Below the pieces are notes generated by a model. The model did not search any database. It was not told the DNA's origin and saw only the letters and a list, made by a program, of their open reading frames with translations. A DNA stretch of 64,000 nt from Cercis canadensis (Eukaryota; Streptophyta; Magnoliopsida; Fabales; Fabaceae), in contig QAOA01005186.1 in assembly GCA_003255065.1 (NCBI GenBank), positions 355 to 64,354 on the forward strand, read 5' to 3'. This document shows positions 23,902-37,321 of the stretch, piece after piece. The position numbers were made by a program, and so were the translations under genes. Every line of letters begins with the position of its first letter. The first letter of the stretch is position 1.

Positions 23902-25095
23902 AGCAAATCCTAAAGAAGGATCAAATGCAATAAGAGTAGTGACATATTTCCAATTTTTCTGTTTCATTTATTACACTTGCACACATAATAATATTTGATT
24001 TTGTACCCAAAAAAATATAATAATATTTAAATTTAATAGGAACAAGAGAAATTTTACATAACCCTCCTAAAACTTTAATCTAATAGATTAAATTAATTAT
24101 AACCATTTAAAATAGTGTGAAAGTGAAACTATCAATATTGACCCAGAAATCATGCGCAAAACTCACTTCAATACTGAAGACAATATATATGCGGCTAAGA
24201 TCATGTAACTTTTTCTTATTATGATGGTATGTTTGGTAGGGGGAGTTAGAAAAATGTATGTATGTATCTATATATATATATATATATATATTAAAAAATA
24301 TGTTTAGTTATAACGATAAGCTGATGGAAATTTTTTACAGGATTAATAGAGGAGAAAATATTTTGGACCACTTTCATTAATCCTTCATCTCCTCAAACTC
24401 TCCTTCCTTCATCTCCTCAAATTACTAATCATACTACACATAATTATAAAATAATGTTTACACCTATATCATTATTTCTTGAAAAAAGAGTAAATGATAC
24501 TCCTTTAATATTTACTCCTTTCACTTGGTATTATTACTACAGTAATCAAATTAAGAACTTTCATTAATTTGATTACCAAAGAAATGAACATAAACTTTTC
24601 AATCAAGGAGAAGAATAATGTATCAGTTATCTTTCGGACATCATGGATGGATAATAAATAAAAATTATTTTGACAAAGTCCAAAATGTGAGAAGAAGAAA
24701 AATTGAAAATGGTTGACAGGCGTTGGCAGAAATAATTAATATACTTATCTAATCTTGATTATATGCAATCATTATACAAAAATAAGAATTGAAGTTTTTA
24801 AAAAAGAAAGACATCAATTCAAAGCGGCATTTTGTAAGGCACATTGGATGGTTGAGCAGATAGAGAAAATTAAATATTGTTATTGTCTTCCCCATCAACG
24901 TTTCACCTAACAATGGTTTTTGATCATAATCCATTATTTGATTCCTTGCTTCTAACTTAGACTGAACTTATTATATAGAGATTATGACAACCACAATAAA
25001 GTAGACACAACTTGTGAGAAGGATCAAGCACATGAAATGGTCTAAGTCAGTTTAAATAATAATAATGGATACAATTACTGAAAATGACATTAAAA
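23902..25095. repeat. Direct repeat of about 1.15 kb, copy 2
   Basis: Second copy of 21262-22385, somewhat longer because of an expanded TG/TA tract near 24257-24300 and a short duplication of 'cttcatctcctcaa'. No gene is seen. Confidence 0.8.
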
Positions 25096-26640
25096 AAAAT
25101 TGGTTAGCCATCCATGTGTTGCCACCAATGGACATGGTTATCTTACCATTTTTTTTGCCTGATATGACAGGTTTATTTGAAATGTGTCTCATTATATATT
25201 TATTGTTTTAGTTGATGGATCAATTAAAGATAACGCAAGCAACCCAATTAACTAATCAAGTGCTTGTTAAATGAAAATGTATTATATAGTCACCTGAAAT
25301 GTGCTGGTAGCATCAAAGCAAATTGCCATAAATTTTGGATCAAATCAAAATTATGAAACCCTTCTCCTTTTGGTGATCTACGAACAGGAACTTGTGTCAC
25401 ATGGGTTGTGTACAAACCTTCAAGCTAAGATGAAGCATTTTATGACTATGTTGAAAGAGAATATGTGTAGTGTTGATATGTTGGTTATCAACACTTTGTT
25501 CTTTTCCCAATTTTTGGATCTTAGCTTGGTCTCTTGGCATCAATTATGACTAGTGGAGTGTCCACATGCTTCTTCAATACAATAAGTGCAATACGTTCAA
25601 ATTGTCCTTCTTTCCCAAACACAGGTTCCTATCCTCCTGCTAGCTATATCTCCAAGTAGTATTTTGACACACACGTGGCATATCCAATATTCAGTTCAGT
25701 CAAACGATTTGGTGAGTTTAACATGCCAGCTTTAATTTATAGAAAATAATTAATATTAAAAAATACAGATGTGTTCAAAATTTTCATATTTAGAGAGTAT
25801 GTTTTAAAGCATATGTATTTGTTTTAGTAATCCAAGAATCAGGGCTTAACCTCAACTATTAGATAGAGCCAGATTTATCACACTTAAAATGAGTCATCCT
25901 TATTTTAAGGGTTCATTTTGTCAATGAGAGACCTCAAACGGAGGATAATATAAATAATGCTCAAATAACATCNTATAATAGCTATACTTTTGCAGTGTAC
26001 AGTGAAGTCCAACATGAACCATTTCCACAAGCATAGAATCGGATAATCCCACGCTAGAAAGTGCAAAAGCTGCTTTTCTGTGGGGCCTGATTTCTTTGAG
26101 AGGGAGTACTTAACTACGTGTACCTACAACTAGTAACTAGTAGTGGTGGCCGTGGGACAAAGTGTTACATGGTGTGAAGAGGACCGGTCTGGCAAGAGTG
26201 GAGTAGCAGACTGACACGTGGACGGTGGAGATTGAGATAGTGACGTGGGTAGAATCCTTCGCCGACAATAGTATTCACCATTCATGGCTTGGTTGGAAGC
26301 ACGATACACTTAAATACGAGATTTTGTTGTGGTTTTTCCGTCTTAAGAATTCCAACATTTATGGGTTAGGTAATGGACATTCATTCCAACATTTCAACTT
26401 TATATAAATAAATGAAATAATCATGGAATTTGAAATTAAAGATCAATAATTGACAAGACTTGGTTCATTAAAAAATTGTGTATGGCAATTACTTGCAAGG
26501 AAGAGACAAAATGAGTAGATAGATAGCTTGGCCTAGTGCCTATCAATCATTTACTCTGCAGTTTGCACTTGGCATTCACATCCTTCATTCCCATACAACC
26601 CTGCTTTTGTTCTGTCATCCACACAAAATCTGAAATCATT
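25096..26640. other. Intergenic region upstream of the NLR, no gene recognised
   Basis: Unique within the window. Frames of 82 codons (25301-25549) and 60 codons (26225-26407) have no motif I recognise. A CACGTG G-box core lies at 26215-26220, about 0.9 kb before the TATA-like site of the NLR promoter block; any role is conjecture. Single N at 25973. Confidence 0.5.
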
Positions 26641-27142
26641 TAACTGTTTGTCTTTCCTTTGTTCTTTGGATTACTTTATCTAAAACTCTTCTTTCTCCTT
26701 CTAGTTTTGTGATTCACTGTACTAGTCTTTGTGTTCTTGAAATATCTGAAAAGAAAAAAAAAAAGTTGAATTTCTAAATTGCGACTAAAAAAAAAAAAAA
26801 AAAGTTGAATTTCTAAATTGCGACTAGTCTTTATCTAAAACTCTTATTTCTTCTTGTAGTTTTGTGATTCACTTTACTAGTCTTTGGTTCTTGAAATATC
26901 TGGAAAAAAAAAAAAAAAGGACTTTTCTGATTCAGTTTAGTTGTCTTTGGTACTTGAAATATCTGAGAAAAGAAAAAAAGAAAAAAGCAGTTCTGTGATT
27001 AGATTCACTTGTCTTTGCTTCTTGAGATTTGCTTTTTGTGTTCAGCTTTGACTTTTTTTTTTCCCCATCCTCTAGGATTACCAACTCTCAAGTTTTAACC
27101 CTTCTTGAATCTCTCTTTGTAGTTCAACTCTTTATATAGAGA
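26640..27142 (+). promoter_or_regulatory. Repeat-rich promoter of the NLR gene
   Basis: Three to four degenerate copies of a unit of about 80-110 bp containing 'tttgtgattca(c/g)tt', 'tctttggttcttgaaatatctg' and an A-rich tail, followed by a TATA-like TATATAG at 27133-27139. A copy of this block starts the window (1-385). The promoter assignment is inferred from the TATA box, the position 5' of the NLR, and conservation between copies. Confidence 0.5.
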
Positions 27143-27429
27143 TTAGAGATCCAAAAAGTTTTTCTTCCTTTTGTTAATTTGTTCTGCAATCTTCTCTTTT
27201 TTCCATCTCTGCAAAACTCCAGAGAAAATAAAAAAGCTGAATTTTTTTTAAAAAAAAGAAAATTCTATTATTTTCCTTCTTCAATGTTTACTTGATCTGT
27301 TGTTGCCAGAAACTAGTCCTTTATTTACTTCCTGAAGACGTGACGGGCACATTGAAATATTATTTCAATAGTTTGAATGAAATAAGGTTAGTAAGTTTGT
27401 GTTTCTATTGTTAATTATTAGCCCATTTT

Positions 27430-27474
<45 letters not shown>

Positions 27475-29391
27475 TTCTCTTCTTTGCTCATCTGAGTTCA
27501 TCTAGATTCACAAATCATCTTTGACCTCTTTACTCTCTCTTTCGCATCAATCAAGACAAGAAAACCCATTTAAGATAGACAAAAATTATATGGTTTTGAT
27601 CTATAAGAATCAGGACCCAAAACCAAAATGGATTAATAAACTTAGTGGGTGGTGAAAATGTAATAAGGTGATTGGGTTTAGTGATGGAGTCGTGATTAAG
27701 CAAAGCAATAAAATGGTTACCAATGGGAAAGAGAATATTTTTTAGTATGAGCATGTGAACTGGTGTCAGTAAACAAATTTCCGTACTATAATATATGGAA
27801 CAACTTAATTGAATTTAGTGATGTTGATTAATGAACTATGGAATGGATTCCAATAAGAAAGAAAATATTTAATCGATTTGGTGCTATATAAGAAAGTTTA
27901 ACTTTTGCAATAACCCATAATATTAATGAATATGCTTTTAACAATAGATTAATTTTAAATTGTTACTTTATTTTACTTATGTTGTAACAAAAAAAAAAAA
28001 AGCAAAGTAAATAAATAAGGCCGTCCATGGACCAATGTTGTCTTGAGAAAATATTAGTGTGTGTTTTTTTTTTTATTAAATGGATAGAATTAAATTTTTT
28101 AACTAGAAACATGAGGGAATGTGATTCAAACAGTGAATTGGGTATGGTAAAACACTTGGTATTTAAAAATCATGAAAAACTATAATGAATAAGTTAACAA
28201 GATAAGTGTTTTTTTTTTTTTCTCTTGGGTAAATGTTAATTACCCATATTTATCATCTCAAAAAAAGTTAATTACCCATATTTATATTTATTTACCATGA
28301 GCAAGTGAATTTAGGGAATTTATGGTTGGAATACCCAAAGAAAGAAGGTGAAATTTCGAAATGCAAGTAATTTTATAGTTATTATACTAATACAAATATA
28401 TATGGTAGAATTACTTATGGAGTCTTTGTGTAACTCAAACAGAAAAAAAATATTAAAAATTTGAGGTATATATATCTTTTCATGCTCTTATAGTCAAAAA
28501 TTAGAATTTGTTTCATTTGCATTTTCTTCTCTATTTTTCATCTTAAATTTATTATTGTCCAAACCAAGAACACTCTTAATACACAAGCTCACAAGCTTCT
28601 AAATTTGGGAAAATTATGAGAGGAGTCTTGCTATATTTGGTACACATTTTAATTAAACATTTCCTTTAATCCATCTTTAGGCAATTTTCCCATAAAACTT
28701 TTTCATTCAAGAGGATGGGAAAGTTGAATTTCCATGGACATGACTCTATCTCACATTTTTCTCCACTCCACTGCAGCCATGACGCTCTATATAGGTTTCA
28801 TTGATTTGAGCAACTACTAAAACTTCATTTTATTTAGTGAGGCCATGTATTATGTAAATCAATTAGTTATATATGTTTTCTAAAGTTCATTGAGCTAAAT
28901 GGTAGTAATATTTTTTTCCAAATAGGTATGACAAAGAAGAGGATGAGATATTCTCAACTTTGATAAGGGACAAGAAAGAAGAAAAAATTGTTTAGTTCTG
29001 ACCGTTGAGCACCTAAACCTCTGCTCTGTTTTTGATTGGGTGAAGGTGTGGAGAGCAGATCACAGCTATTTTCAATAATCACTATTGCATTAAACAAAGG
29101 TTGGTTGCTCCATTTTTCTAAGTTTGCAACAATTGAATTCCATGAAGTTGTCGCCAACAAGAGAGAAATGAAAAATCTATACGTATACCTTTTTGAATTT
29201 CAGGACATAATAGAAGACAAAACAGAGAAGACCAAAACAAGAGGCTTACTCCATATATACTCAAAACAGAGGTGGGAGACTTTCTGTTTTAACAACAAAT
29301 TATTATGCATGTTTTAATATAATTTTGATTTATGTACTTCATTCAGGTTTGAAAGCATAAAACAGCAAAAAGTACAGTTCCAGAGCTGAGA
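27143..29391 (+). other. Putative 5'UTR with a long leader intron
   Basis: Pyrimidine-rich DNA (27155-27310) resembles a plant 5'UTR, and part of it is copied at about 42080-42171. A cttcattcag acceptor at 29345-29346 precedes the ATG at 29392, so a leader intron of about 2 kb is possible. The stretch includes a TA microsatellite (about 27433-27473), AT-rich filler and no coding frame of note. Confidence 0.4.
27433..27473. repeat. (TA)n microsatellite
   Basis: About 20 uninterrupted AT dinucleotides in the putative leader intron. Confidence 0.95.
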
Positions 29392-32052
29392 ATGGAAATT
29401 GTTGCTGCTGTTGCTGGAAAAGCTTTTGAATATACGGTGGCACCTATTGGACGGCAATTTGGTTATCTTATTTTCTACCGAAGCAATGTGAATGAGCTCA
29501 AGGAACAACTTCACAAACTTGAGGCTGAAAGAGAGAGCCTACAACATGTAGTGGGAGAAGCTCGAAGAAACGGCAAGGAAATTGAACGCAGTGTGCAGGA
29601 ATGGTTAGACAGAGTGGTTGAGTTAACAGGGTTGGCTGAGAAACTCTATCAGGAGGAAAGCCAAGCAAATACTGGGTGTTCCTACAAGTCATGTCCTAAT
29701 TTGTGGTCGCGGCATCAACTGAGCAGAAGAGCCAAGAAAATAGCAGAAGAAGTTGATCAAGTAAAGCGAGATGGGAAGTTTGACAGGGTTTCTTACACTA
29801 AGCCTCCACAATGGGCAGCCACATCCTCAACTTCTTTTTATTTGGGAGGTGAAGCATTTGAATCGAGGGTGTCAACATTGAATAGCATTATGGAGGCATT
29901 GGCAGATAACACAATTACTATGGTTGGAGTATATGGACTTGGTGGTGTGGGCAAGACCACTCTAGCCAAAGAAGTTGCTAAGAAAGCTCAAGGGGAAAAG
30001 TTATATGATATGGTGGTTATGGTGGAGGTGAAACAAAATCCAGAAAACAAGACAATTCAAAGAGAAATTGCTGACATGGTGGGTCTTAAATTTGATGAAG
30101 AGAGTGAAGTTATTAGAGCTAGTCGGCTATGTGAGAGGTTGAAGCAAGAGAAGAAGTTGCTTGTTATACTAGATGATCTTTGGGGGAGACTTGATTTACG
30201 CAAAATAGGGATCCCATCAACTGATGAACAGAAAGGAAGCAAAGTCCTTTCAGCTGATGAATACGAAGGATGCAAAATATTGTTGACATCTAGAAGTGAA
30301 GAGGTGCTATCCAACCAGATGAATTGCAAGAGAAATATCAAGGTGGGAGAGTTATCTGAAGAGGAAGCATGGGAGCTGTTCAAGGAGAAGGCTGAAGTCC
30401 ATGATGAGTCAGATCCAGAGTTGCTAACTGTAGCCACTCAAGTGGCTCAGAAGTGTGCAGGATTGCCGATAGCCATAGTTACAGTTGCAAGAGCACTGAG
30501 AAATAAGAGCCCATTCGAATGGAGGGATGCCTTACGACAATTACAACAGCCGGCACTAAGAAATGTTACAGGAGTGAAAGAAGTTGTAGATTCCTCCATA
30601 AAATTGAGTTATGATTATTTAGAAAACAAGGAACTCAAATCAATTTTACTGTTGAGTGCCATGTTAAATGATGAAACACCTTCTTCTGTTTTGCTTAAAT
30701 ATTGTGTCGGACTGCGTTTATTTCAAGGCATTTATACAATGGAAGGAGCTCGAGACAGACTGGACACGTTGATACAGAAATTAAAAGCCTCATGTCTATT
30801 GCTGGATAGTACTGCCAATGATTGTTTTCAAATGCATGATGTTGTTCGTGATGTTGCTTTATCAATAGCATCTAATGAAAAAGATCACTTTGTGGTGAGA
30901 TATGATAAGATCTATGAATGGCCAGACTTGCAAAACTGCAAATCCATGTGCTTACGCTACTGTGACATCAAAGAGCTTCCTCAAAAATTGTATTGTCCAA
31001 GGTTAGAGGTATTCCTATTATATTGCAACAATACTAATATGAGAATACCAGAAAACTTTTTCAAAGAAATGTCTCTTCTTAGAGTAATGGATTTGACTGG
31101 TTTTCATTTCTCTTGCTTACCTACATCGATCACTCTTCTCACAAATCTTACAACATTGTGCCTACACCAATGTGTGTTGGAAGATATTGCTATGATTGGA
31201 GAGCTAAGGAATCTAAAAGTTCTCAGCCTTGTATATTCTATAATTCAACGATTGCCCCATGAACTTGGGCAATTGACTCAATTACAATTGTTAGACTTGA
31301 GCAACTGTATCAAACTTGAAGTGATTCCAAAAAATGTTATATCTAGCTTGAATAAGCTGGAAGCATTGTATTTGGAGAATAGTTTCAAACAGTGGCAGGA
31401 TGAAGGATCAAATGGCAAAACTGCTAATGCTAGAGTTGCGGAGCTAAAGCATTTGACCAATCTTTCCACTTTATGTATGCATGTCCCTGATGCTTCAATT
31501 TTGCCCAAGGACTTGTTCTTGGACAAACTAGAAAGATACAAACTTCTGATTGGTGATGTTTGGGAATGGTCTTGTAATTATGAAATATCGAAGATATTGA
31601 AACTCAAGCTCAAGACAAGCATGCACTCAGAGTATGGGCTTAAAAAGCTCTATAAACTGGAGACTTTGGTTCTTGCCAATATGATTCACCTGGAGAAACT
31701 GTGTCAAGGGCAGCTTACAATGAAGTCATTTAGTGAGCTAAGAGTTATCGAAGTTGAGAGTTGTGAACAAATGAAGAGCCTTTTCTCAATTTCCCTTGCT
31801 AGAAGCTTTTCCCAACTTGTTGAAATTAAGATATCTGCTTGCAAACTCATGAATCACATTGTAGACTTGTCTAACCAAGAGAAAATGGATAACAACACAA
31901 CCATTGGCAAGGTGCAATTTCATAACTTGCGCTCTTTGACCCTCAATAATTTGCCAGCACTTATCAGTTTCTGCTTTGATGACACAAGATCTTATGCCTC
32001 AACAATGTCATATGAGAAGTTGGATACCTTTGAACCCCTCTTCAATGATAAG
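29392..32052 (+). CDS. NLR exon 1: coiled coil, NB-ARC and first LRRs (887 codons)
   Basis: A single uninterrupted exon, as in other members of this NLR class. ATG at 29392 is chosen because MEIVAAVAGKAFEYTVAPIG matches the usual N-terminus and it is the first in-frame ATG after the acceptor-like site. It ends LFNDK before gtatgt. LRRs begin at about residue 505. Confidence 0.92.
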
Positions 32053-35000
32053 GTATGTTGAAAGTAATTTCTAATTTTGTGTATCTATCCTTTTCACCAA
32101 ATACTCACTTCATATTATCAATATTGATTCTCACTTTATCTTATGGATTTATTTCATGAAACGCTCCTATATTGTGATATTCCACATGAGATGAGTAGAA
32201 TATAGGCTTGAATTTCATCAATTTTAAGCATGTTACAGTTAATCATAAGTAATTTTTTTATTTAATGGAATTGATATGTTCTTTCACAGATTGTATTTCC
32301 CAACTTGGACTCCTTAAAACTATCTTCAATAAATTTTCAAAAGATATGGCAAGACTCTCCTTCAGCATGCTCCTGGATTAAAAGTTTGACAAATTTGACA
32401 GTAGAAGGATGTGGAAGTTTACCACATATTATTTCAACTGCCCTAGCTATGAGACTTGTGAGTTTGAAACGCCTTAAGATAAGTAGATGTGAGAAGGTTG
32501 AGGAGATATTGTTCAGGCCAGAAGATGTGAAGGGCAAAGAAGCTCTAAATTCAACTGGTGCTCTTTTTAGTGAAAAGGTGAACACTTATATCTAAGCTTG
32601 TTTTGCTTGCATCGCACTAGAAACTTCCTTTAAACAAATCAATTCTATTTGTGCAGGTCATATTCCCTAGCTTGGAGATAGTCATTTTCTCCCACATGGA
32701 AAATTTGCAGAAAATATGGCCCAGCCACTGTGCTCCAGATTCCTTTAGCAAACTAAAAGAAGTGGAAATTAATTATTGTGACAAACTTATGACTGTTTTT
32801 CCATCCTATATGGTAAGATCACTTTGTCATGTAGAGACGGTGACAATTACACAATGTGGTTCACTAGAAACCATATATGACCTCCAAGGCCAAAACATCA
32901 AAGATGCACAAGGCGAGCTGGAAATGAAATTGAAAAATCTGATCATACTTCATCTACCTAATCTGAGAGACATATGGAATAGTGATCCTAATTCAGTTCT
33001 CAGCTTTAGCAATCTACAAACAGTAGAAGTGGTTGAATGTGGAAGCCTGAAAAATATATTTCCTACCTCTGTCGCCTTGAACCTTGTTCTGCTTAAAATC
33101 CTTAAGATACTGAATTGTGGGATAGAGGAGCTCGTTGCAAAGGAGGAGAATGCAAATGCAATTACAAAATTTGAACTACCTCATTTAACATCTGTTATAC
33201 TAGGAAACTTGTTGAAACTAAAGAGGTTTTACCCTGGGGTGCACATTTTGGAATGCCCAAAATTGAAATGGCTAAATGCGTTAAACTGTCAAGAAATGGA
33301 GCTGTTTGGACTAGAAACTAAGAACTTTGCAGCAACAAGGGATCAACTAGGCCAACTTGATGTTGCCATTGAGCAATCATTCTTCTCTGTTGAAAAGGTA
33401 AAAGTTACTTGTAGCACGATACTAGTTTCATTATTATAAGGCAGACATTGATATATCTTTTATATGCTACCAACTATACTAATTTTGTTTATTGCCAATC
33501 AGGTGGTTCCTAATTTGGAGGGCTTGGGGTTGAGTGGAATGGAGGCTAGGAAAATATGGAAGGCGCAATTTCGAGAAGACCTCTTCCATAATATACAACA
33601 TTTCTCACTGCAAGAATTTGCAGATAAAGTGGCTGAATTTCCATATTGGTTCCTCCATAAAATGCCTAATTTGAAAGGAATGACTGTGAAGTATAATTCC
33701 TTTAGAGAATTGTTCCCTACTAGAAGACTTGTAGCAGAGGAAAAGCAAAGAGCAGATATTGTGCGGCTCAGAGAATTATACTTGCAGAGTTTGCCAAAGT
33801 TGGAGAGTATATGCAAAGAAGGATTCCAACTTGATCCTGTGCTTGAGAAACTAGAAAGGTTGTATGTATGGGAGTGCTCTGGCTTGGCAAATCTAATTCC
33901 TACGTCAGAATCATTCAGCTACTTGACTTTGCTCGAAGTAACTAAATGTGACAGACTTGAAAATTTATTTTCACCCTCAACTGCAAAAGGGCTTGCCCAT
34001 CTTATAAATATGAGTATAAAAGAATGCAAAATGATACAAGAAATAGTAGCCAAGGTGGACAATGAGATTGAAGATGAGATTTCCTTCAGCCGCTTAGAAT
34101 CTTTGGAGCTTACATGTTTGCCAAATCTGTTAAATTTTTGTTCAGGGAAGAACAACTTTGATTTTCCTTATTTAGAAGAGGTGATTGTCAAACAATGTCC
34201 AAGAATGAAGATATTTTCTGAAAGAGACTTAAGAACCACAAGGCTACGAAATATATGTCAAGAAAAGGAAAATCAATCTTATTGGGAAGGGGACCTTAAC
34301 TCTACTATAAAAAAGTTGTACAAAGATAAGGTATGTCTATTTAACATACTTGCATACTTTCATAATAAACATATTTTATATTATGTTGCACACACACACA
34401 CACACACATTATTAAAAACTAGACTGTTATTTTTATTTCTCTATTCAGCTGGGATATATTGTGTTTGTTAGAACCTGTGTGTGACACACACAAATTTGCT
34501 GATATTTTATTAAAAACTAGACTGTTATTTTTATTTCTCTATTCAGCTGGGATATATTCACAAACAATCTTGGCTTAAGAAATGTTACTCACAAAACTTA
34601 AAGCTAAGTTTCAAATCACTTATACTTTTTAAAAGTAAATGATAAAAGTTATAATTAATTAATATGATTATGACAGTTGCACTCCCTTCGTAAATTTATG
34701 AACATATATAAGCAATTTTTGCTCTTGAATACATAAAACACAAATAATTTCCAGAAATGTTTACTAATATATATGCATTTTACTTTTTGTCAAGACAAAA
34801 AATATTTAAATGTNCTTTTTAAAAGTAAATGATTAAAGTTATAATTAATTAATATGATTATGACAGTTGCACTCCCTTCGTAAATTTATGAACATATATA
34901 AGCAATTTTTGCTCTTGAATACAAAAAACACAAATAATTTCCAGAAATGTTTGCTAATATATATGTATTTTACTTTTTGTCAAGACAAAAAATATTTAAA

Positions 35001-37245
35001 TGTTTTCATAAATTTTCAACTTAATTTCTCTTCAGCATATTTATTTGTGTGACCTTTAACAGTAAATTCTAAAAAACATCTTTTGCTAAGCACATGTACT
35101 AATTGACAAATTTTTTTTTCTTTTTTCTGGTACATGCATACCGCTAAATAGATATTCAAAAACACTTCCTAGTTTCTTTTTATGTGTCAAATGTATGGTC
35201 ATATCTTAAGCCATTGATGCTTGCTGTTTAATGTATATTGTCCAGGTTGGATTTTGTGGCATTGAAAAAATGAAATTTGATGAATATCCTGAGTTGATTG
35301 AGATATGGAATGGAAAACTTCCAGACTGGTCCTTCAGCAATTTGAAATCTTTGATCATGGACAAGTGTGACTTTTTGTCATATGTTATCCCATCACATTT
35401 ACTATGCTCTTTAAGCAATTTGGAGGAGCTGCAGGTCAGTAACTGTAATTCCATAGAGGTGGTATTTGATCTGCAAGAAATCAAACAGACACATGCTTTG
35501 GTGCCATTACGCTTGAAAAAGATGATTCTAGAACATCTACCAAAACTAATGTATGTGTGGAACAAAGATCCCCAACAGATTGACTTCTGCCAACATCTGC
35601 AAGAGCTTATTGCTAATGACTGTCAGAGCCTGAGAAGTATCTTTCCGGCATCTATAGCTAAACATCTTAAGCAACTTAATGTCCTTAAAATAAATTGTTG
35701 TGGGGTTGAGGTAATCGTGTCGAAGGAAGAAGTTACAGAAGCAGATGCTATTTTTGTGTTTCCTCAGCTATACGGCCTGTCTCTGTGGAAGTTACCTAAT
35801 CTCAGAAATTTTTATCCACAGAGACATAAACTTGAATGCCCAAAGCTCAGGGTTTTATATGTGTATCAGTGTCAACATGTAGAGGCATTCGGCACAGTAG
35901 ACGCAGAGGAAAAGGATGGAGTTGAAACCCGGCATCAATTGTTCTTGCTTGACGAGGTGAGTTTCGTTTTTTTATTTTAACCTTGTCTGGCCCATTTTCA
36001 AGAATCATTTATTTCTTCTCTTTAATAAAAGAAAACTTGAGGATACAAAGTATAACAATAAGACTTGAAGCTGGATGCAGAGCAAAAGACATCTAAATTT
36101 AAGAATAATTGAAAGATTATTATTGGAACTTGGCCATTAATACCTACCAATATGCTCAAATGTTTTAATAAATTTTACAACATTTAATTTGTTCATTAAT
36201 TACCAAATATTCTTGAATTATCAAATCAGACCTGTCACTTAAAACTAAAATGACACAATACAAAGGTGTGAGTAATATATCTTAGAAGTGATGTATCAAT
36301 AATATACATTTTAATGGAAAAAACAACATGTTTTCCCTTAATTTTAGAGCCATATTACATTTTTACTCGGTTATTAATGTAAATTATATTAATTGATTAA
36401 TTTTTTATTCTTAATTGGTTTTACAGGTAAATCACAATCTGGAGGCCTTAGTCTTAAATCAGAAAGCTGTCACGAGTATTAGGAATGGCCAATTTCAAGC
36501 TAATCTCTTTCACAAAGTGGACATTCTTTTTTTAGAAAGCTTTCATGATGAACCACTAACTTTTCCATGTAGCTTCCTTGAAAGATTTCCTAACCTCTCT
36601 AAACTTTATGTGTATCGTAGTTCCTTTGAGGAGATATTCCCATGTCAAGAACCATTTTTTGATCATATGGGAAAGATTCCACCAATAAAGGAATTATGTC
36701 TTGCCTATCTGGACCAGCTCAAGAATATAACGAATGAAAATTCTCAATTTGAGCTTCTTCTCCAGAATCTAGAAAAGCTGGATGTTGAATGTTGTTCTAG
36801 CTTGATAAATGTAGCACCATCCTCTACTTCTTTTCATAATCTTACCACTTTAAATGTGTGGGGCTGTCATGGAATGATCTATTTACTAACATCTTCAATG
36901 GCCAAAAGCTTGGTGCAACTCAGAAAATTGAATATAGATGATTGCAAATTGATAGCGGAAATTGTAACAAACAAAGGAGAAATTGAAGGAAATAGAATTG
37001 CAATGAAGAAATTGGAGCATTTGGAACTAACTGGTTTAACAAACTTGAAGACTTTCTGTTCCCACAATCATGCATTTGAATTCACATCATTGATAGAAGT
37101 AACTGTTAAAGGATGCCCCAAAATGAACATGTTTTGTCCAGGAGTCTTGGCTACACCAATTTTGAAGTGTGTGTTAATAGAAGATGATGAAGTACATTGG
37201 GAGGACAACCTTAACAAAACAATACAACAATTATTCACGGAAAAG
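29392..37245 (+). CDS. CC-NB-ARC-LRR disease resistance protein (NLR), six exons, 3' end missing
   Basis: Exons 29392-32052, 32290-32577, 32657-33397, 33503-34330, 35246-35956, 36427-37245, all phase 0; 2,016 residues without the terminal exon. Intracellular immune receptor of the RPS2/RPS5/At4g27190 class: coiled coil in about 1-150, P-loop GLGGVGKTT at 182-190, kinase-2 LLVILDDLW at 256-264, RNBS-B CKILLTSR at 294-301, GLPI at 357-360, MHD at 481-483, then a very long LRR region. The key nucleotide-binding motifs are intact, so ATP/ADP switching is expected. Oddities are an 11-residue tandem duplication between kinase-2 and RNBS-B, and no terminal exon. After exon 6 a donor gtatgt is followed by an N at 37321 and unrelated intron sequence, which looks like an assembly break. 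It is the only NB-ARC copy in the window. Confidence 0.9.
30217..30282 (+). repeat. 33-bp in-frame tandem duplication inside NB-ARC
   Basis: Residues 276-286 (STDEQKGSKVL) and 287-297 (SADEYEGCKIL) are diverged copies. Related NLRs usually have a single D-x-x-x-GCKILLTSR here. The extra 11 residues lie in the loop just before RNBS-B. Confidence 0.8.
32290..32577 (+). CDS. NLR exon 2: LRR exon (96 codons)
   Basis: IVFPNLDSLKLSSINFQKIW to LFSEK, with ttcacag acceptor and gtgaac donor. Same length class and position as module A but clearly divergent; no other copy of this exact exon is in the window. Confidence 0.85.
32657..33397 (+). CDS. NLR exon 3: LRR module B, full form (247 codons)
   Basis: Intact full-length module B. 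The LRR units around SKLKEVEINYC and SNLQTVEVVEC are similar, which explains the 87-codon contraction seen in four other B exons. Confidence 0.88.
33503..34330 (+). CDS. NLR exon 4: LRR module C (276 codons)
   Basis: Open between aatcag and gtatgt. The C-tail remnant at 5632-5718 is closest to this copy. The following intron (34331-35245) holds a CA microsatellite (about 34389-34408) and a 189-bp duplication around an N. Confidence 0.88.
34625..35003. repeat. 189-bp direct repeat flanking a single N (likely assembly overlap)
   Basis: 34625-34813 and 34815-35003 are near-identical and separated by one N. This is the pattern expected when overlapping contig ends were joined without merging. 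Confidence 0.85.
35246..35956 (+). CDS. NLR exon 5: LRR module D (237 codons)
   Basis: Open between tccag and gtgagt. Almost the same sequence recurs at 37697-38407. Confidence 0.88.
36427..37245 (+). CDS. NLR exon 6: LRR module E (273 codons)
   Basis: Open between ttacag and gtatgt. In blocks 1, 2 and 4 the terminal exon lies about 180 bp downstream. Here the sequence ends at an N 76 bp after the exon, so the terminal exon is not seen. Confidence 0.88.
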
Positions 37246-37321
37246 GTATGTACAAAATATTTGTTGTTTCCTCTAGTTCCTAGGAAATACACACAATCAT
37301 CTGTATACTAGAGAGAATGTN

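Noticed and set aside
25301..25549. 82-codon plus-strand frame
   Set aside because: No recognisable family, no clear promoter or splice context; length is possible by chance in this DNA.
29932..29965. Possible miR482/2118 target site over the P-loop codons
   Set aside because: The P-loop is a known target region in NLRs, but the bases here differ from the usual target at about six positions by eye, so I cannot support it without a target-prediction run and degradome data.
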